DNA from: Galbibacter sp035306585
GTDB lineage: Bacteria > Bacteroidota > Bacteroidia > Flavobacteriales > Flavobacteriaceae
NCBI RefSeq assembly: GCF_035306585.1
Contig: NZ_DATGNU010000043.1
Location: forward strand, 1 to 64,000
Length of the DNA stretch: 64,000 nucleotides
Direction of reading: 5' to 3'
In this document: piece after piece, positions 16,667 through 25,848 of the stretch
Position numbering within the stretch: position 1 is the stretch's first letter
Layout: every line of letters starts with the position of its first letter
Made by a program: the position numbers and the translations under genes
The notes under the pieces: model-generated
What the model saw: the letters and a program-made list of their open reading frames with translations, nothing else
What the model was told of the DNA's origin: nothing
Database searches by the model: none

Positions 16667-17604
16667 AGAAACTTTTCTTCATACCAGTGAACCTGCGCTG
16701 TAAGACCATCTTTTAAACTCGTATTTGGATTATAACCTAGTAATTTACGTGCTTTATCAATAATGGCCGTAGTTTGTAATTGATCTCCAAGCCTTGGAGG
16801 ATGCATCTGAATCGATGCTTTTATGCCAATAATCTCTTCAATAAGCGTTATACCTTGGCCAGTAGTGTAGGAAAGCTCTGTACCAACATTAATAATCTCA
16901 CCCCTAATGTGATCCTCTTTACCTATCACTGCGTCCATTGCTTGCACAACATCACCCACATAAGTAAAGCTACGAGAATGATTTTCACTGCCTTGAAAAA
17001 GTGGAAATGAAGTTTGTTCAAAAATTGATTTGATCAGTTTGGTGTATAATTTTTCTGGACGCTCTCTTGGGCCGTATACGGAATACAGGCGAAGTGAACA
17101 AGCAGAAATCTTTCCACTTCGGTGCGCTCCAAGGACCAATTGTTCAGCCGCCAGTTTAGTAACCCCATAAAAAGACACCGGTTTGGCAGCGGTGGTTTCT
17201 GGGAAAGTAGCCCTTTTTCCATAAATGGAAGAGGTGGCTATATTTATAAAAAGTTTTAATTTAGGACTTGAATCACAGACCCAGTCCAATAAATTTTGGG
17301 TTGCACAAATGTTGTTTGCTACAAACTGGCTAAATTTGGTTGTTGTAGAAATTCCAGGTTGGGCAGCAAAATGAAAAACATAATCAAAGTCATTTGGAAG
17401 TTTTACACTTAAGTCACCCTGTAAATCTGCCTCAATAAAAACAACCCCAGATTTCACAATATCGTGTTGATTCAACTTCTTTAATGACAAATCGTAATAG
17501 GGATCAAAATTATCTACACCATATACTTGGTGTCCTTGGGTGGCAAAATATTCTGCACAATGTGAACCTATAAACCCGGCTGCACCGGTAACCAAAATCT
17601 TCAT
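16663..17604 (-). CDS. NAD-dependent sugar epimerase/dehydratase (UDP-glucuronate 4-epimerase-like)
   Basis: A 313-residue extended short-chain dehydrogenase. MKILVTGAAGFIGSHCAEYF gives the GxxGxxG NAD-binding motif, followed by VDNFDPYYDLSLKK, typical of UDP-sugar 4-epimerases. SSIYG and the catalytic YGVTKLAAE (YxxxK) appear near residues 128-149, then RLYSVYGPRERPE and the substrate region HPPRLGDQ. Such enzymes supply UDP-galacturonate or similar sugars for surface glycans, which fits the flanking glycosyltransferases. The exact sugar is inferred. Confidence 0.85.
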   Translation of the reverse strand: MKILVTGAAGFIGSHCAEYFATQGHQVYGVDNFDPYYDLSLKKLNQHDIVKSGVVFIEADLQGDLSVKLPNDFDYVFHFAAQPGISTTTKFSQFVANNICATQNLLDWVCDSSPKLKLFINIATSSIYGKRATFPETTAAKPVSFYGVTKLAAEQLVLGAHRSGKISACSLRLYSVYGPRERPEKLYTKLIKSIFEQTSFPLFQGSENHSRSFTYVGDVVQAMDAVIGKEDHIRGEIINVGTELSYTTGQGITLIEEIIGIKASIQMHPPRLGDQLQTTAIIDKARKLLGYNPNTSLKDGLTAQVHWYEEKFL

Positions 17605-17651
17605 CAGTTTGTTTTTTTTTACTTAAAAAGACACCGCTTAAATTCTTTTGG

Positions 17652-18491
17652 TTATCCTTTATTTTTGTCCTCTTGCTTAACGATCCCATAAGGAGTCCAA
17701 GTTGATTTATTAGACTTGGTTTGATCTCTAATCTTTTTATTTCTTAGAAGGGTTTCTTCATTTTTGTATCCTCTGGAGTGATCCAGATGGACACTTGTTG
17801 TACTATAGCGAATCTGTTTGGGTTTAATGCCATTGTTGATCATACGCTCCCCTAGCTCCCTGTCCTGACCACCATACTGCATTCGCTCATCAAAACCGTT
17901 TACAGCTAAAATATCCTTCTTCCACCCCGAAGCATTATTCCCATTCCAACTCGGTGTAGTTGGTGTCAGAAAGTTTAAAAGTGTGGCTTTTAGATTATTT
18001 TTAGTAAGCTTATTTAATTTAAAGGATCTTTTAACCCCATTGTTTACCAGCCAATCGACCTTAAAACAATCCCCTGAGACGATCTCTTTCTTACCTATTT
18101 TCTTAGAAGTCTCCATGGGGAGCTTAAAATAGCCTCCAGAGAGAAAATACCCCGTTTGTTTTAATTCATTATGAACTTTTAGAAAATCTGGTCTTGGGAT
18201 GCAATCACCATCACTCATCACAATGTAAGGAGTTTGGCATGCCACTACTGCTTTATTTAAGATCCTCGACTTTTGGAAACCATCATCTTTTTGCCAAATG
18301 TGTCGAATGGTATAAAATACCTCTTGTTGCATCCGTTCCAATAAGTCTTTTGTTTTTGGACCAGAGCCGTCATCAGCGACGATGACCTCAAAATTTTTGT
18401 ATTGCTGTTGATTGTAACCAAGCAACACTTTTTCAAGCCACTCCTCCGAATTGTACGTGCTTATAATGACTGTAATCTCGAGGTTATCCAT
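17652..18491 (-). CDS. Family 2 glycosyltransferase with galactosyltransferase-type C-terminus
   Basis: About 279 residues. The N-terminal GT-A domain starts ITVIISTYNSEEWLEKVL with FEVIVADDGSG; the donor-site motif is VMSDGDCIPRPDF. The C-terminal segment GFDERMQYGGQDRELGERM matches the Glyco_transf_7C-type acceptor motif (GxDE...ED), as in chondroitin-polymerase-like and capsule transferases. I chose the second methionine (MDNLEITV), 24 bases from a TATTTTTG box on the same strand. It is downstream in the same direction as no other gene; the epimerase follows 47 bases later and is probably cotranscribed. Confidence 0.83.
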   Translation of the reverse strand: MDNLEITVIISTYNSEEWLEKVLLGYNQQQYKNFEVIVADDGSGPKTKDLLERMQQEVFYTIRHIWQKDDGFQKSRILNKAVVACQTPYIVMSDGDCIPRPDFLKVHNELKQTGYFLSGGYFKLPMETSKKIGKKEIVSGDCFKVDWLVNNGVKRSFKLNKLTKNNLKATLLNFLTPTTPSWNGNNASGWKKDILAVNGFDERMQYGGQDRELGERMINNGIKPKQIRYSTTSVHLDHSRGYKNEETLLRNKKIRDQTKSNKSTWTPYGIVKQEDKNKG

Positions 18492-18514
18492 AAACATAAA
18501 ATCTAAATTACTAA

Positions 18515-18522
18515 CAAAAATA
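18515..18522 (-). promoter_or_regulatory. Candidate -7 box (TATTTTTG) for the minus-strand glycosyltransferase/epimerase pair
   Basis: An exact TAnnTTTG match on the minus strand, 24 bases before the ATG at 18491. It forms a divergent pair with the plus-strand box at 18539. Confidence 0.5.
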
Positions 18523-18538
18523 AGAAGTCCATTTTATT

Positions 18539-18546
18539 TATCTTTG
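18539..18546 (+). promoter_or_regulatory. Candidate -7 box (TATCTTTG) for the 18581 glycosyltransferase operon
   Basis: An exact TAnnTTTG match 35 bases before the ATG at 18581, facing away from the box at 18515. Confidence 0.5.
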
Positions 18547-18580
18547 CTTTTTAATTATTTAATTACCGCGATTAATTCCA

Positions 18581-19336
18581 ATGAGAAAATTAACCATTAT
18601 TATTCCTACTTTAAATGAAGCGTTTCACATTGAGGAAGTCATTAAGAGTGCGAGCTTTGCTGATGAGATATTAATAATCGATTCTTTTAGCACCGATAAG
18701 ACTGTTGAAATTGCTCAAAAATATAAAGTAAAAATATTAAAAAGAGAATTTGATGGTTTTTCAAGTCAAAAGAATTATGCTATTGAGCGGGCCGCTCATG
18801 ACTGGATATTTATTCTCGATGCTGACGAAAGGATACCACAACCGCTGCGGGAAGAAATACTAAATGTGCTCGAAAACGGAGCATCTAACATTGTAGCTTA
18901 CGATGTGTTATGTTCTCATATTTTCATGAACCGAAGAATGGAACACAGCACTTTTAAAAACGAATGGAAAATGCGATTGTTTGATCGCAAATTCTGTAGG
19001 CATGGTAATAAACTTGTCCATGAGGACATGATTATAAACGGTCAGAAAAGTCGTTTAAAAAACCATTTTGATCATTACACTTACAGAAGCTTTGATCGCT
19101 TTATTGCTAAGAAAAATCACTACGCTAGACTACAAGCAGAGCAATATTATAAAAAGAATAAAAAACCGACTTTTTTTCATTTTATGGTAAAGCCTGCTTT
19201 TCGATTTTTTAATCAATACATATTTCGAGGTGGGTTCTTAGACGGCTTCCCTGGATTCGCGAGCGCCTACATTAATTCCTATGGCGTGATGACTCGTTAT
19301 ATTAAGCTCTGGCTCCTTCATCATAAAATGAATTAA
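18581..19336 (+). CDS. Family 2 glycosyltransferase, WaaE/KdtX-like
   Basis: A 251-residue protein closely resembling the one at 15896. It has KLTIIIPTLNEAFHIEEVI, DEILIIDSFSTDKTVEIA, QKNYAIERAAHDWIFILDADERIPQP and a basic C-terminal part (HYTYRSFDRFIAKKNHYA, FLDGFPGFASAYINSYGVMTRYIKLW). The two share the same domain plan, including the DADER donor-site motif and the YxNxxGVxxRxxx ending, so they are paralogs. The role is probably sugar addition to the lipopolysaccharide core or an O-glycan. It is 18 bases upstream of tsaC and probably cotranscribed. Confidence 0.85.
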   Translation: MRKLTIIIPTLNEAFHIEEVIKSASFADEILIIDSFSTDKTVEIAQKYKVKILKREFDGFSSQKNYAIERAAHDWIFILDADERIPQPLREEILNVLENGASNIVAYDVLCSHIFMNRRMEHSTFKNEWKMRLFDRKFCRHGNKLVHEDMIINGQKSRLKNHFDHYTYRSFDRFIAKKNHYARLQAEQYYKKNKKPTFFHFMVKPAFRFFNQYIFRGGFLDGFPGFASAYINSYGVMTRYIKLWLLHHKMN

Positions 19337-19354
19337 CAATTTACATCGCTATAA

Positions 19355-19921
19355 ATGGATCTCAACGATGAAATTCTAAAAACCATAGACATCCTAAATA
19401 AAGGGGGACTTATACTATATCCCACCGACACTGTTTGGGGCATCGGGTGTGATGCCACTAATAAGGAGGCTGTAAAAAAGGTATATGACCTTAAGCAACG
19501 TGAGGATAGCAAAGCCCTTATTTGCCTAGTCTCGGACACAAGAATGTTAGAACGCCATGTTTATGAGGTACCAGAGGTAGCTTATGATATTATCCAGTAT
19601 AGCAATAGACCTACGACAATCATCTACGACAGGCCGATTAATATGGCTAAAAACCTCATTGCCAGTGACAATACAGTGGGCATCAGAGTCGCCTCCGATG
19701 AATTTTGTCAAAAGCTCATCAGAAAATTTAAAAGGCCTCTGGTTTCAACTTCGGCAAATTTAAGCGCAGCCCCAACACCAAAAAGCTTTGGAGAAATAAG
19801 CTCGGAAATTTTAAAAGGTGTAGACTATGTGGTAAATTTGCAGCTCGAAAAATCCAATTCACGACCTTCATCAATTATTAAAATAAGTAATGATGCCGTT
19901 GTGAAGATAATTCGAAAGTAA
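19355..19921 (+). CDS. L-threonylcarbamoyladenylate synthase (TsaC/Sua5/YrdC family)
   Basis: A 188-residue single YrdC domain that makes threonylcarbamoyl-AMP for the universal t6A37 tRNA modification. Family segments include GGLILYPTDTVWGIGCDATN, KVYDLKQREDSKALICLV, NRPTTIIYDRP, TVGIRVASDEFCQKLI, PLVSTSANLSAAPTPKSFGEI and the ending RPSSIIKI. It lacks the extra C-terminal Sua5 domain. It is followed 28 bases later by the CCA-adding enzyme gene, so two tRNA-maturation genes sit together. Confidence 0.92.
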   Translation: MDLNDEILKTIDILNKGGLILYPTDTVWGIGCDATNKEAVKKVYDLKQREDSKALICLVSDTRMLERHVYEVPEVAYDIIQYSNRPTTIIYDRPINMAKNLIASDNTVGIRVASDEFCQKLIRKFKRPLVSTSANLSAAPTPKSFGEISSEILKGVDYVVNLQLEKSNSRPSSIIKISNDAVVKIIRK

Positions 19922-19948
19922 TTCCACTATCAAGCTGATCCAAAAACA

Positions 19949-21382
19949 ATGTCAAAACAATACATCCAAGCTATCCAAGACCCGATATTTGAACTTATAG
20001 CCAAAGCTTCTTTGAATTTAGGCATTCGATCGTACGTTATTGGTGGTTTTGTAAGAGATTACCTCTTACATCGAAATGTTCCTAAGGATATTGACATTGT
20101 TGCTCAAGGAAGTGGAATCAATCTTGCGAAAGAGGTTGCTAATTTAATACCTGGACATACGAAAATTTCTGTATTCAAAACCTTTGGGACGGCCATGATT
20201 CGTCACCAAGAGTTGGAGGTAGAGTTTGTAGGTGCCAGAAGAGAAAGCTATTCTTCAGATAGCAGAAAACCATTAGTGGAAGATGGGAGTTTGGAGGACG
20301 ACCAAAACCGAAGGGATTTCACCATCAACGCTTTGGCCATATCACTGAATCAAGATGATTATGGAAAGCTACTTGATCCTTTTGACGGAATTTCGGACCT
20401 TCAGAATCAACTTATCCGAACTCCATTAGACCCTGATATTACATACTCTGATGACCCCTTAAGAATGATGCGTGCCATTCGGTTTGCTTCACAGCTAAAC
20501 TTTAAGATTGAAGAGGAATCTTTTCAGGCCATTAAAAGAAATGTCCATAGAATTGAGATTATTTCCAATGAGCGTATTGTAGATGAATTACATAAAATTA
20601 TACTGAGTGAGAAACCTTCTCAAGGGCTCAAATTATTGTTTCAAACGGGACTACTCTCCAAAATACTCCCAGAGCTGACCAACCTTCAAGGCATTGAAGA
20701 GAAGGAAGGACAGACGCATAAAGATAATTTTTGGCACACCTTAGAGGTGGTGGACAATATCGCCAAAAACACCGATGATCTTTGGCTACGGTGGGCAGCG
20801 CTTTTACATGATATTGGAAAAGCACCCACAAAGCGGTTTGACAAAAAAATAGGTTGGACATTTCATTCCCATGAATTTGTTGGAGCCAAAATGGTGTACG
20901 CAATATTTAAAAGGCTGCGCATGCCACTTAATGATAAAATGAAATACGTCCAAAAGCTCGTAATGATGAGTTCTCGACCAATCGTACTTGCTCAGGATAT
21001 TGTAACAGACTCAGCGGTAAGAAGACTTATATTTGACGCAGGCGATTACATTGAAGACTTAATGACCCTATGCGAGGCAGACATTACCACCAAAAATCCA
21101 AGGCGTTTTAAAAAGTATAGTAACAATTTTAAAATTGTTCGTCAAAAGATTTCTGAGGTGGAGCAGCGTGATCACATTAGAAACTTCCAGCCCCCGATTT
21201 CAGGTGAACAAATCATGGAAACTTTCAACATAAAGCCATCACGCGAAATCGGCTTGATCAAAGAAGCGATCAAAGAGGCTATTTTGGAAGGAGAAATTCC
21301 AAACCAATATGATGAAGCCTACGAGTTCATGCTTAAGCGTGGTAAAAAATTAGGTTTAACCCCCGTTAATAATAAAAAGTGA
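19949..21382 (+). CDS. CCA-adding / poly(A)-type tRNA nucleotidyltransferase with HD domain
   Basis: A 477-residue enzyme that completes or repairs the tRNA 3' CCA end. The nucleotidyltransferase core is IRSYVIGGFVRDYLLHR with DIDIVAQG (catalytic acidic pair) at about residues 26-55, then RRDFTINALAIS and DDPLRMMRAIRFASQL. From about residue 255 an HD phosphohydrolase domain follows (DNFWHTLEVVDNI, RWAALLHDIGKAPT, HSHEFVGAKM). The C-terminal tail contains GEQIMETFNIKPSREIGLIKEAI. Its stop codon overlaps the heme A synthase GTG start by 4 bases. Confidence 0.94.
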   Translation: MSKQYIQAIQDPIFELIAKASLNLGIRSYVIGGFVRDYLLHRNVPKDIDIVAQGSGINLAKEVANLIPGHTKISVFKTFGTAMIRHQELEVEFVGARRESYSSDSRKPLVEDGSLEDDQNRRDFTINALAISLNQDDYGKLLDPFDGISDLQNQLIRTPLDPDITYSDDPLRMMRAIRFASQLNFKIEEESFQAIKRNVHRIEIISNERIVDELHKIILSEKPSQGLKLLFQTGLLSKILPELTNLQGIEEKEGQTHKDNFWHTLEVVDNIAKNTDDLWLRWAALLHDIGKAPTKRFDKKIGWTFHSHEFVGAKMVYAIFKRLRMPLNDKMKYVQKLVMMSSRPIVLAQDIVTDSAVRRLIFDAGDYIEDLMTLCEADITTKNPRRFKKYSNNFKIVRQKISEVEQRDHIRNFQPPISGEQIMETFNIKPSREIGLIKEAIKEAILEGEIPNQYDEAYEFMLKRGKKLGLTPVNNKK

Positions 21383-22413
21383 AAAAAAGATTTCGAAAAA
21401 TCGCTAAAATCACCCTAGTCTTTGTCTATTTGGTCATTGTTGCCGGCGCAGTTGTACGAATGACAGGAAGTGGAATGGGATGTCCAGATTGGCCAAAATG
21501 TTTTGGATATTACATCCCTCCTACACAGATCTCTCAACTTGAGTGGCAAGCCGATAGGTTCTTTAAAAAAGGGCAAGTGATTATCGTAGACAGTACTTTA
21601 AAGGTGGCTATTGAAGATTTTACCACTGGAGACACCTATAACGAATCCCATTGGGAGACCTATACCAAGCATGATTATGCTATTTTCAACCCTATCCACA
21701 CCTGGACCGAATATATCAATCGCCTTTGCGGAGCTTTGGCAGGGTTTGCAACATTTATAATGGCTATTGCCTCTTTATATTACCGAAAAGAAGACATCTG
21801 GGTTCCTATACTATCATGGTTAGCCGTTTTTGGTATGGGGTTTCAAGCGTGGCTTGGCGCAACGGTAGTGTATTCTGTACTTGCCCCAGCTCGAATAACC
21901 GTCCACATGTTAATGGCCTTTGTAATTGTCGCCCTTCTACTTGTGATCATCTATAGAACCAGGGAACACAAACCGATCGCTAAACCCAATAAAACCTTTA
22001 AAAATCTACTCATTTTTGCCGTATTGTTGACCACGGTTCAGGTAGTATTTGGAACTCAAGTACGTCAGTTTGTCGACGAACAAATTGATCTGTTAGGAGA
22101 CTCGGCAAAGAGTCTATGGCTTGCAAAACCAGAGTTATCGTTTTACATTCACCGTTCTCTTTCCTCATTGGTGTTTTTAATCAATACCTGGATCTTGTAC
22201 TTAAACGTAAAGAACAACCTAGGTTTTGAAAAAGTACGTTGGGTATTTTATATTATTTTCCTTGAAATTGCATCTGGTATGGCAATGTATTATTTGGATT
22301 TTCCGTTTGGAACACAAACCATACACCTGGTGCTTGCCACCTTATTATTTGGGGTACAATTTTACCTGATTTTGGAAACAGGAAAAAGATTCAATAAAAC
22401 AAAAACTTTGTAA
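21379..22413 (+). CDS. ctaA: Heme A synthase (COX15/CtaA family)
   Basis: A 344-residue inner-membrane protein that oxidises the C8 methyl of heme O to give heme A for cytochrome aa3 oxidase. The first helix is IAKITLVFVYLVIVAGAVVRMTGSGMGCPDWPKCFG, with the conserved GxGxxCPDWPxC sequence; HTWTEYINRLCGALAG and the second-half HRSLSSLVFLINTW carry the heme-binding histidines. About eight transmembrane helices are visible. Translation begins at GTG 21379 within the end of the CCA-enzyme gene (GTGA overlap), suggesting translational coupling. Confidence 0.92.
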   Translation: MKKRFRKIAKITLVFVYLVIVAGAVVRMTGSGMGCPDWPKCFGYYIPPTQISQLEWQADRFFKKGQVIIVDSTLKVAIEDFTTGDTYNESHWETYTKHDYAIFNPIHTWTEYINRLCGALAGFATFIMAIASLYYRKEDIWVPILSWLAVFGMGFQAWLGATVVYSVLAPARITVHMLMAFVIVALLLVIIYRTREHKPIAKPNKTFKNLLIFAVLLTTVQVVFGTQVRQFVDEQIDLLGDSAKSLWLAKPELSFYIHRSLSSLVFLINTWILYLNVKNNLGFEKVRWVFYIIFLEIASGMAMYYLDFPFGTQTIHLVLATLLFGVQFYLILETGKRFNKTKTL

Positions 22414-22440
22414 CTTGCAGTTGCAGTAAATCTTAATGAG

Positions 22441-22953
22441 ATGATTTATAAATTTAGAATTATACTTGACGCGCAAGAGGACGTCTTTAGAGATATTGCT
22501 ATTGAGTCGACAAATTCCATGGAAGACCTTCACAATGCCATTGCACAAGCCTTTGGTTTTGATGGTACCGAAATGGCTTCCTTCTATGTAAGTGATCCTG
22601 AATGGAATCAAGGGGAAGAAATTGCCTTGTTTGACATGAGCGAAGCTGGTAATAATGTACGACTAATGAATGAGATCATCATTGAAGACCAACTCGATCA
22701 AGACAACCGTAATTTAATTTATGTATACGATTTTTTCAGCATGTGGACTTTTTATGTCGAACTTGCTGATACCACCATCGAAAGGGAAGAAGGAGTTACC
22801 TACCCTAGCCTGTTATATGTCCATGGTCAACTTCCAGATTCTCCCCCACAAAAACAGTTTGAGGCAGAAGAAATATCAGATGATTTTGAAGATTCTGATG
22901 ATTTTGACTTGGACAGTTACGACGATTTCGATTTTAACGAGAATTGGAACTAA
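22441..22953 (+). CDS. pRiA4b ORF-3-like (IS1096 passenger TnpR) family protein
   Basis: A 170-residue cytosolic protein. Its first 130 residues match the plasmid pRiA4b ORF-3-like domain: IYKFRIILDAQEDVFRDIAI, MEDLHNAIAQAFGFDGTEMASFYVSD, LIYVYDFFSMWTFYVELAD and YPSLLYVHGQLPDSPP. The C-terminal 40 residues are an acidic low-complexity tail rich in D, E and F. The family is named after a transposon passenger gene, but this chromosomal copy lacks any IS context. Function is unknown. Spacing of 27 bases after ctaA suggests the same operon. Confidence 0.82.
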   Translation: MIYKFRIILDAQEDVFRDIAIESTNSMEDLHNAIAQAFGFDGTEMASFYVSDPEWNQGEEIALFDMSEAGNNVRLMNEIIIEDQLDQDNRNLIYVYDFFSMWTFYVELADTTIEREEGVTYPSLLYVHGQLPDSPPQKQFEAEEISDDFEDSDDFDLDSYDDFDFNENWN

Positions 22954-23062
22954 TCCTCCAAAGTGTATAAAATAGTAGTAAAAACCTTCTACCCTCATAA
23001 GAAGGCATTATCGAATGCATAACATCTAACATTGAATAACAAACGCGATTAACAAGTATTAT

Positions 23063-24121
23063 ATGATCAATCTGTATCTAACTCAAATTGAAAGCCTTTC
23101 CATTCACCGTATTGGAAACAAAAGTAAGAACGAAGGGACCTTCTTTTCAGAACAACCCTATCAGCTGAACGATGAATTGAACGAGCTTCTTAAAGAATTC
23201 TTCTTTAGACCTTTTAGAGAAAAAGAAGAAAACTACTTTCGGTTTGATCACGAAGTGGACCTAGAGTACAACGAGCTCTATAACATCGCAACCGAAGTAT
23301 TTGATAATCCAAACAGTATACATGAGCAATCACAAAAGATTACTAAGCATTTGTACGACCAATCGAATCACCCGCATATTAAAAGCGGCGAAGTATATGT
23401 GGCTTATTTAAGTGATGTTGTGGTTGATAATGAAAAAATGAATGCCATCGGAATTTTCAAATCAGAGCTCAAGCATGACTTCTTAGAATTTGAAGAGAAA
23501 GATAGCAATATTGAAATCCTCATTAGACAAGGGATAAATATCAATAAACTGGACAAAGGGTGTCTTATTATTAACACCAATAAAGAAGAAGGCTTTAAAA
23601 TCCTCTCTATCGATAGCAACCGCTACGACACTAAATATTGGTTAGAAAATTTCTTGTCAGTGGACGCGCTTACCGACGAGACATTTTTCACAAAGAAATA
23701 CTTGAAATTCTGTCAAGATTTTGCCAAAGATGTGGTCCTGCCAGCGGAGGACAAAAAACAAGAAGTGATGTTTATGAATCGTGCGGTAAACCACTTTGCA
23801 AAAAATGATGAATTTGAAGAGACAAACTTCCTAAATGAAGTGATGGACAATCCTGATCTTATTCCCGAGTTCAAACACTATAAAACCGAAAAAGGTCCAA
23901 AATACAGCATAGAGGATGTATCGACTTTTCCCATTGCTAATAAGGCGGTATCAGATGCACGTAAAAAGATTAAAAACGTAATCAACCTCGATACAAACAT
24001 CCAAATAAAAATGGATTTCATTAACCCTGATTCAGCAGAGAAGTTTGTTGAAAAAGGATGGGATGAAGAAAAACAAATGTACTATTACTTGGTATACTTT
24101 AACAAAGAAGAAAAGAATTAG
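23063..24121 (+). CDS. Nucleoid-associated protein, 37-kDa NdpA/YejK family
   Basis: A 352-residue cytosolic protein of the YejK/NdpA family, whose members bind the nucleoid in E. coli. The start INLYLTQIESLSIHRIGNKS is the family N-terminus; YNELYNIATEVFDNPNSIHEQSQKITKHLYDQS, SGEVYVAYLSDVVVDNE and the end region SAEKFVEKGWDEEKQMYYYLVYFNKEE also fit. In Bacteroidota this family is frequent and may have taken other roles. It has its own upstream gap of about 110 bases. Confidence 0.85.
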   Translation: MINLYLTQIESLSIHRIGNKSKNEGTFFSEQPYQLNDELNELLKEFFFRPFREKEENYFRFDHEVDLEYNELYNIATEVFDNPNSIHEQSQKITKHLYDQSNHPHIKSGEVYVAYLSDVVVDNEKMNAIGIFKSELKHDFLEFEEKDSNIEILIRQGININKLDKGCLIINTNKEEGFKILSIDSNRYDTKYWLENFLSVDALTDETFFTKKYLKFCQDFAKDVVLPAEDKKQEVMFMNRAVNHFAKNDEFEETNFLNEVMDNPDLIPEFKHYKTEKGPKYSIEDVSTFPIANKAVSDARKKIKNVINLDTNIQIKMDFINPDSAEKFVEKGWDEEKQMYYYLVYFNKEEKN

Positions 24122-24177
24122 CCAATTAATTTTTTACAAGAAAAAAAAGTACCTGTTAACCAATAGCATAATTAGAC

Positions 24178-24525
24178 ATGGAGACACATAAAATATACAA
24201 CATGCCTTTCTCTAAAGTCTATCTCCTATATATCCAAAAAGCGCTAAGAAGGGATCGAACAAAACAAGAGGTGGATACAATTATTTGTTGGTTAACAGGA
24301 TTCACTCCAGCTATGCTAGAGGAATTAATTGACCAACAGGTAGACTTTCAAACATTTTTTAAAAAAGCAAAGCTACATCCCAATGCACAAAAAATCACTG
24401 GCGTGGTATGTGGGATAAGAGTTGAGCGCATTGAGCAGCCCTTATTACAACAGATCCGATATCTAGACAAGCTCATCGACGAACTAGCTAAAGGAAAGGC
24501 TATGGAAAAGATTTTAAGACCATAG
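24178..24525 (+). CDS. DUF2200-family protein
   Basis: A 115-residue cytosolic protein matching DUF2200: KIYNMPFSKVYLLYIQKALRRDRTKQEVDTIICWLTGF, then LEELIDQQVDFQTFFKKA, NPNAQ-like HPNAQKITGVVCGIRVERIEQPLLQQIRYLDKLIDELAKG. The fold is helical, and the conserved CGIRVE segment is present. No biochemical function is established. It stands alone between NdpA and the convergent hypothetical gene. Confidence 0.87.
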   Translation: METHKIYNMPFSKVYLLYIQKALRRDRTKQEVDTIICWLTGFTPAMLEELIDQQVDFQTFFKKAKLHPNAQKITGVVCGIRVERIEQPLLQQIRYLDKLIDELAKGKAMEKILRP

Positions 24526-24554
24526 TCAATACCCTAACAGCCTATATAAAGGAA

Positions 24555-25634
24555 TTAATAATTCCTACTGCTTTGCAGTAATCTTTTCATATTCACATCT
24601 TCATAATTCCTGCGAACGAACTCTAGTGCAACCCTGAGCACCTGTCCCATGGATCTACAGCGTTTAAATTTCATATCTAAGGTGTAATTATAGAGTTCCA
24701 TCTTTAATTCTTCTAAATTCTCCTTGGAGGTAATATGATCATTGACCATACAACGTAGTAAAGCTTTAAGGCGTTTTCTAGAGGTGAGAATTCGCTTTGC
24801 CAAAAGCGAACGTTCCTCCTTCTTATACTGCTCAATAGAGGCAGGCTTTAACCGCTGTTCTACCATTTGAACCATCTGATAGTTCTCTTTGAAAAATTGA
24901 GGCTTATACACCTTAAAATTCCCCTCGTAAGATTGCTGATCAAAATCAATGGCTCTTATTTTAAAAATCACATTGTCAAAATCATGCACTGGAATAATTA
25001 CATAATTATAAGAACGCATATCCCCTAATAATCGAATCATACAACGCTCATTGAATTTCACAAATTCCTTCGCAATTTGACTCTTTTGGATATCAGTACA
25101 CTGGGGTAGTGAATTTTTAATGAATTCATCCCCTGGGATGCCAGAGATATGCTCCTCTATTAAGGTATCATCAAATACGGCAAAGTTAATCCGATTAGGA
25201 GATAAAATATGTTCGAGTTCAAGACCATACACCCTTGAAGCATCCGCTTTTTTCACATAGAGATACGTATAATTATCATTGAGTACATTTCGAACCTTTA
25301 TTCGAAAGGGTTTTGAATTTCCAAAGGTGCAAAAGTCAATCGCATCAACATTCAAATATTGAAAAATATCCTCATTCCCATCCGAGAAAATCAACGTATA
25401 GACTTTCTTTAGTTGATAATCTATTTCAGGACGCTCAAACTCTGAGTAATAAACACGAATCCACAAGGTATCCTTATCATTCTCATCATAAACCACTACA
25501 GAACCCGAGAATCGTAATAAATCATCATACGAAATGGCGATTTCGGTATTCCTATTGTAACGCTCCAAGTATTCATGCAACCTGGGATAAATCGGAAAGG
25601 AAGGTTTCTTTCTAGACATTAATCGCTCACTCAT
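24555..25634 (-). CDS. Uncharacterised 359-residue protein, possibly with a kinase-like core
   Basis: I do not recognise this protein. It has no signal or membrane segment. Residues 1-180 are a mixed alpha/beta region (AISYDDLLRFSGSVVVYDENDKDTLWIRVYY). The middle has LLGDMRSYNYVIIP followed about 20 residues later by FKIRAIDFDQQSYEG, spacing reminiscent of the HGDxxxxN and DFD catalytic loops of protein-kinase-like phosphotransferases. A basic helical C-terminus follows (LAKRILTSRKRLKALLRC, FKRCRSMGQVLRVALEFVRRNY). No ATP-binding glycine loop is evident, so the kinase reading is weak. The start could also be at MSRKKPS, five codons in. Confidence 0.7.
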   Translation of the reverse strand: MSERLMSRKKPSFPIYPRLHEYLERYNRNTEIAISYDDLLRFSGSVVVYDENDKDTLWIRVYYSEFERPEIDYQLKKVYTLIFSDGNEDIFQYLNVDAIDFCTFGNSKPFRIKVRNVLNDNYTYLYVKKADASRVYGLELEHILSPNRINFAVFDDTLIEEHISGIPGDEFIKNSLPQCTDIQKSQIAKEFVKFNERCMIRLLGDMRSYNYVIIPVHDFDNVIFKIRAIDFDQQSYEGNFKVYKPQFFKENYQMVQMVEQRLKPASIEQYKKEERSLLAKRILTSRKRLKALLRCMVNDHITSKENLEELKMELYNYTLDMKFKRCRSMGQVLRVALEFVRRNYEDVNMKRLLQSSRNY

Positions 25635-25848
25635 AAGCTATCATTTTTTTAAGAATATAATCAAAATTACTTTAATTTCCATAATCGCTGTTTTGATTCT
25701 ACAGCTGATTTCCGATGCCCAAAACAGATTTCTGATTTGTTATAAGGAAAAAACAACAAACAGGTTCATGAAAAATCTATACCCAACTGTAACAAAATAT
25801 AATTAACTTCGTCAAGTAACTAGCTACCATTTTTAAAAACATACAATT

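Noticed and set aside
22441..22953. Possible mobile element because the family is named after an IS1096 passenger gene
   Set aside because: No transposase, inverted repeats or target duplications surround it, and it sits in a normal operon after heme A synthase.
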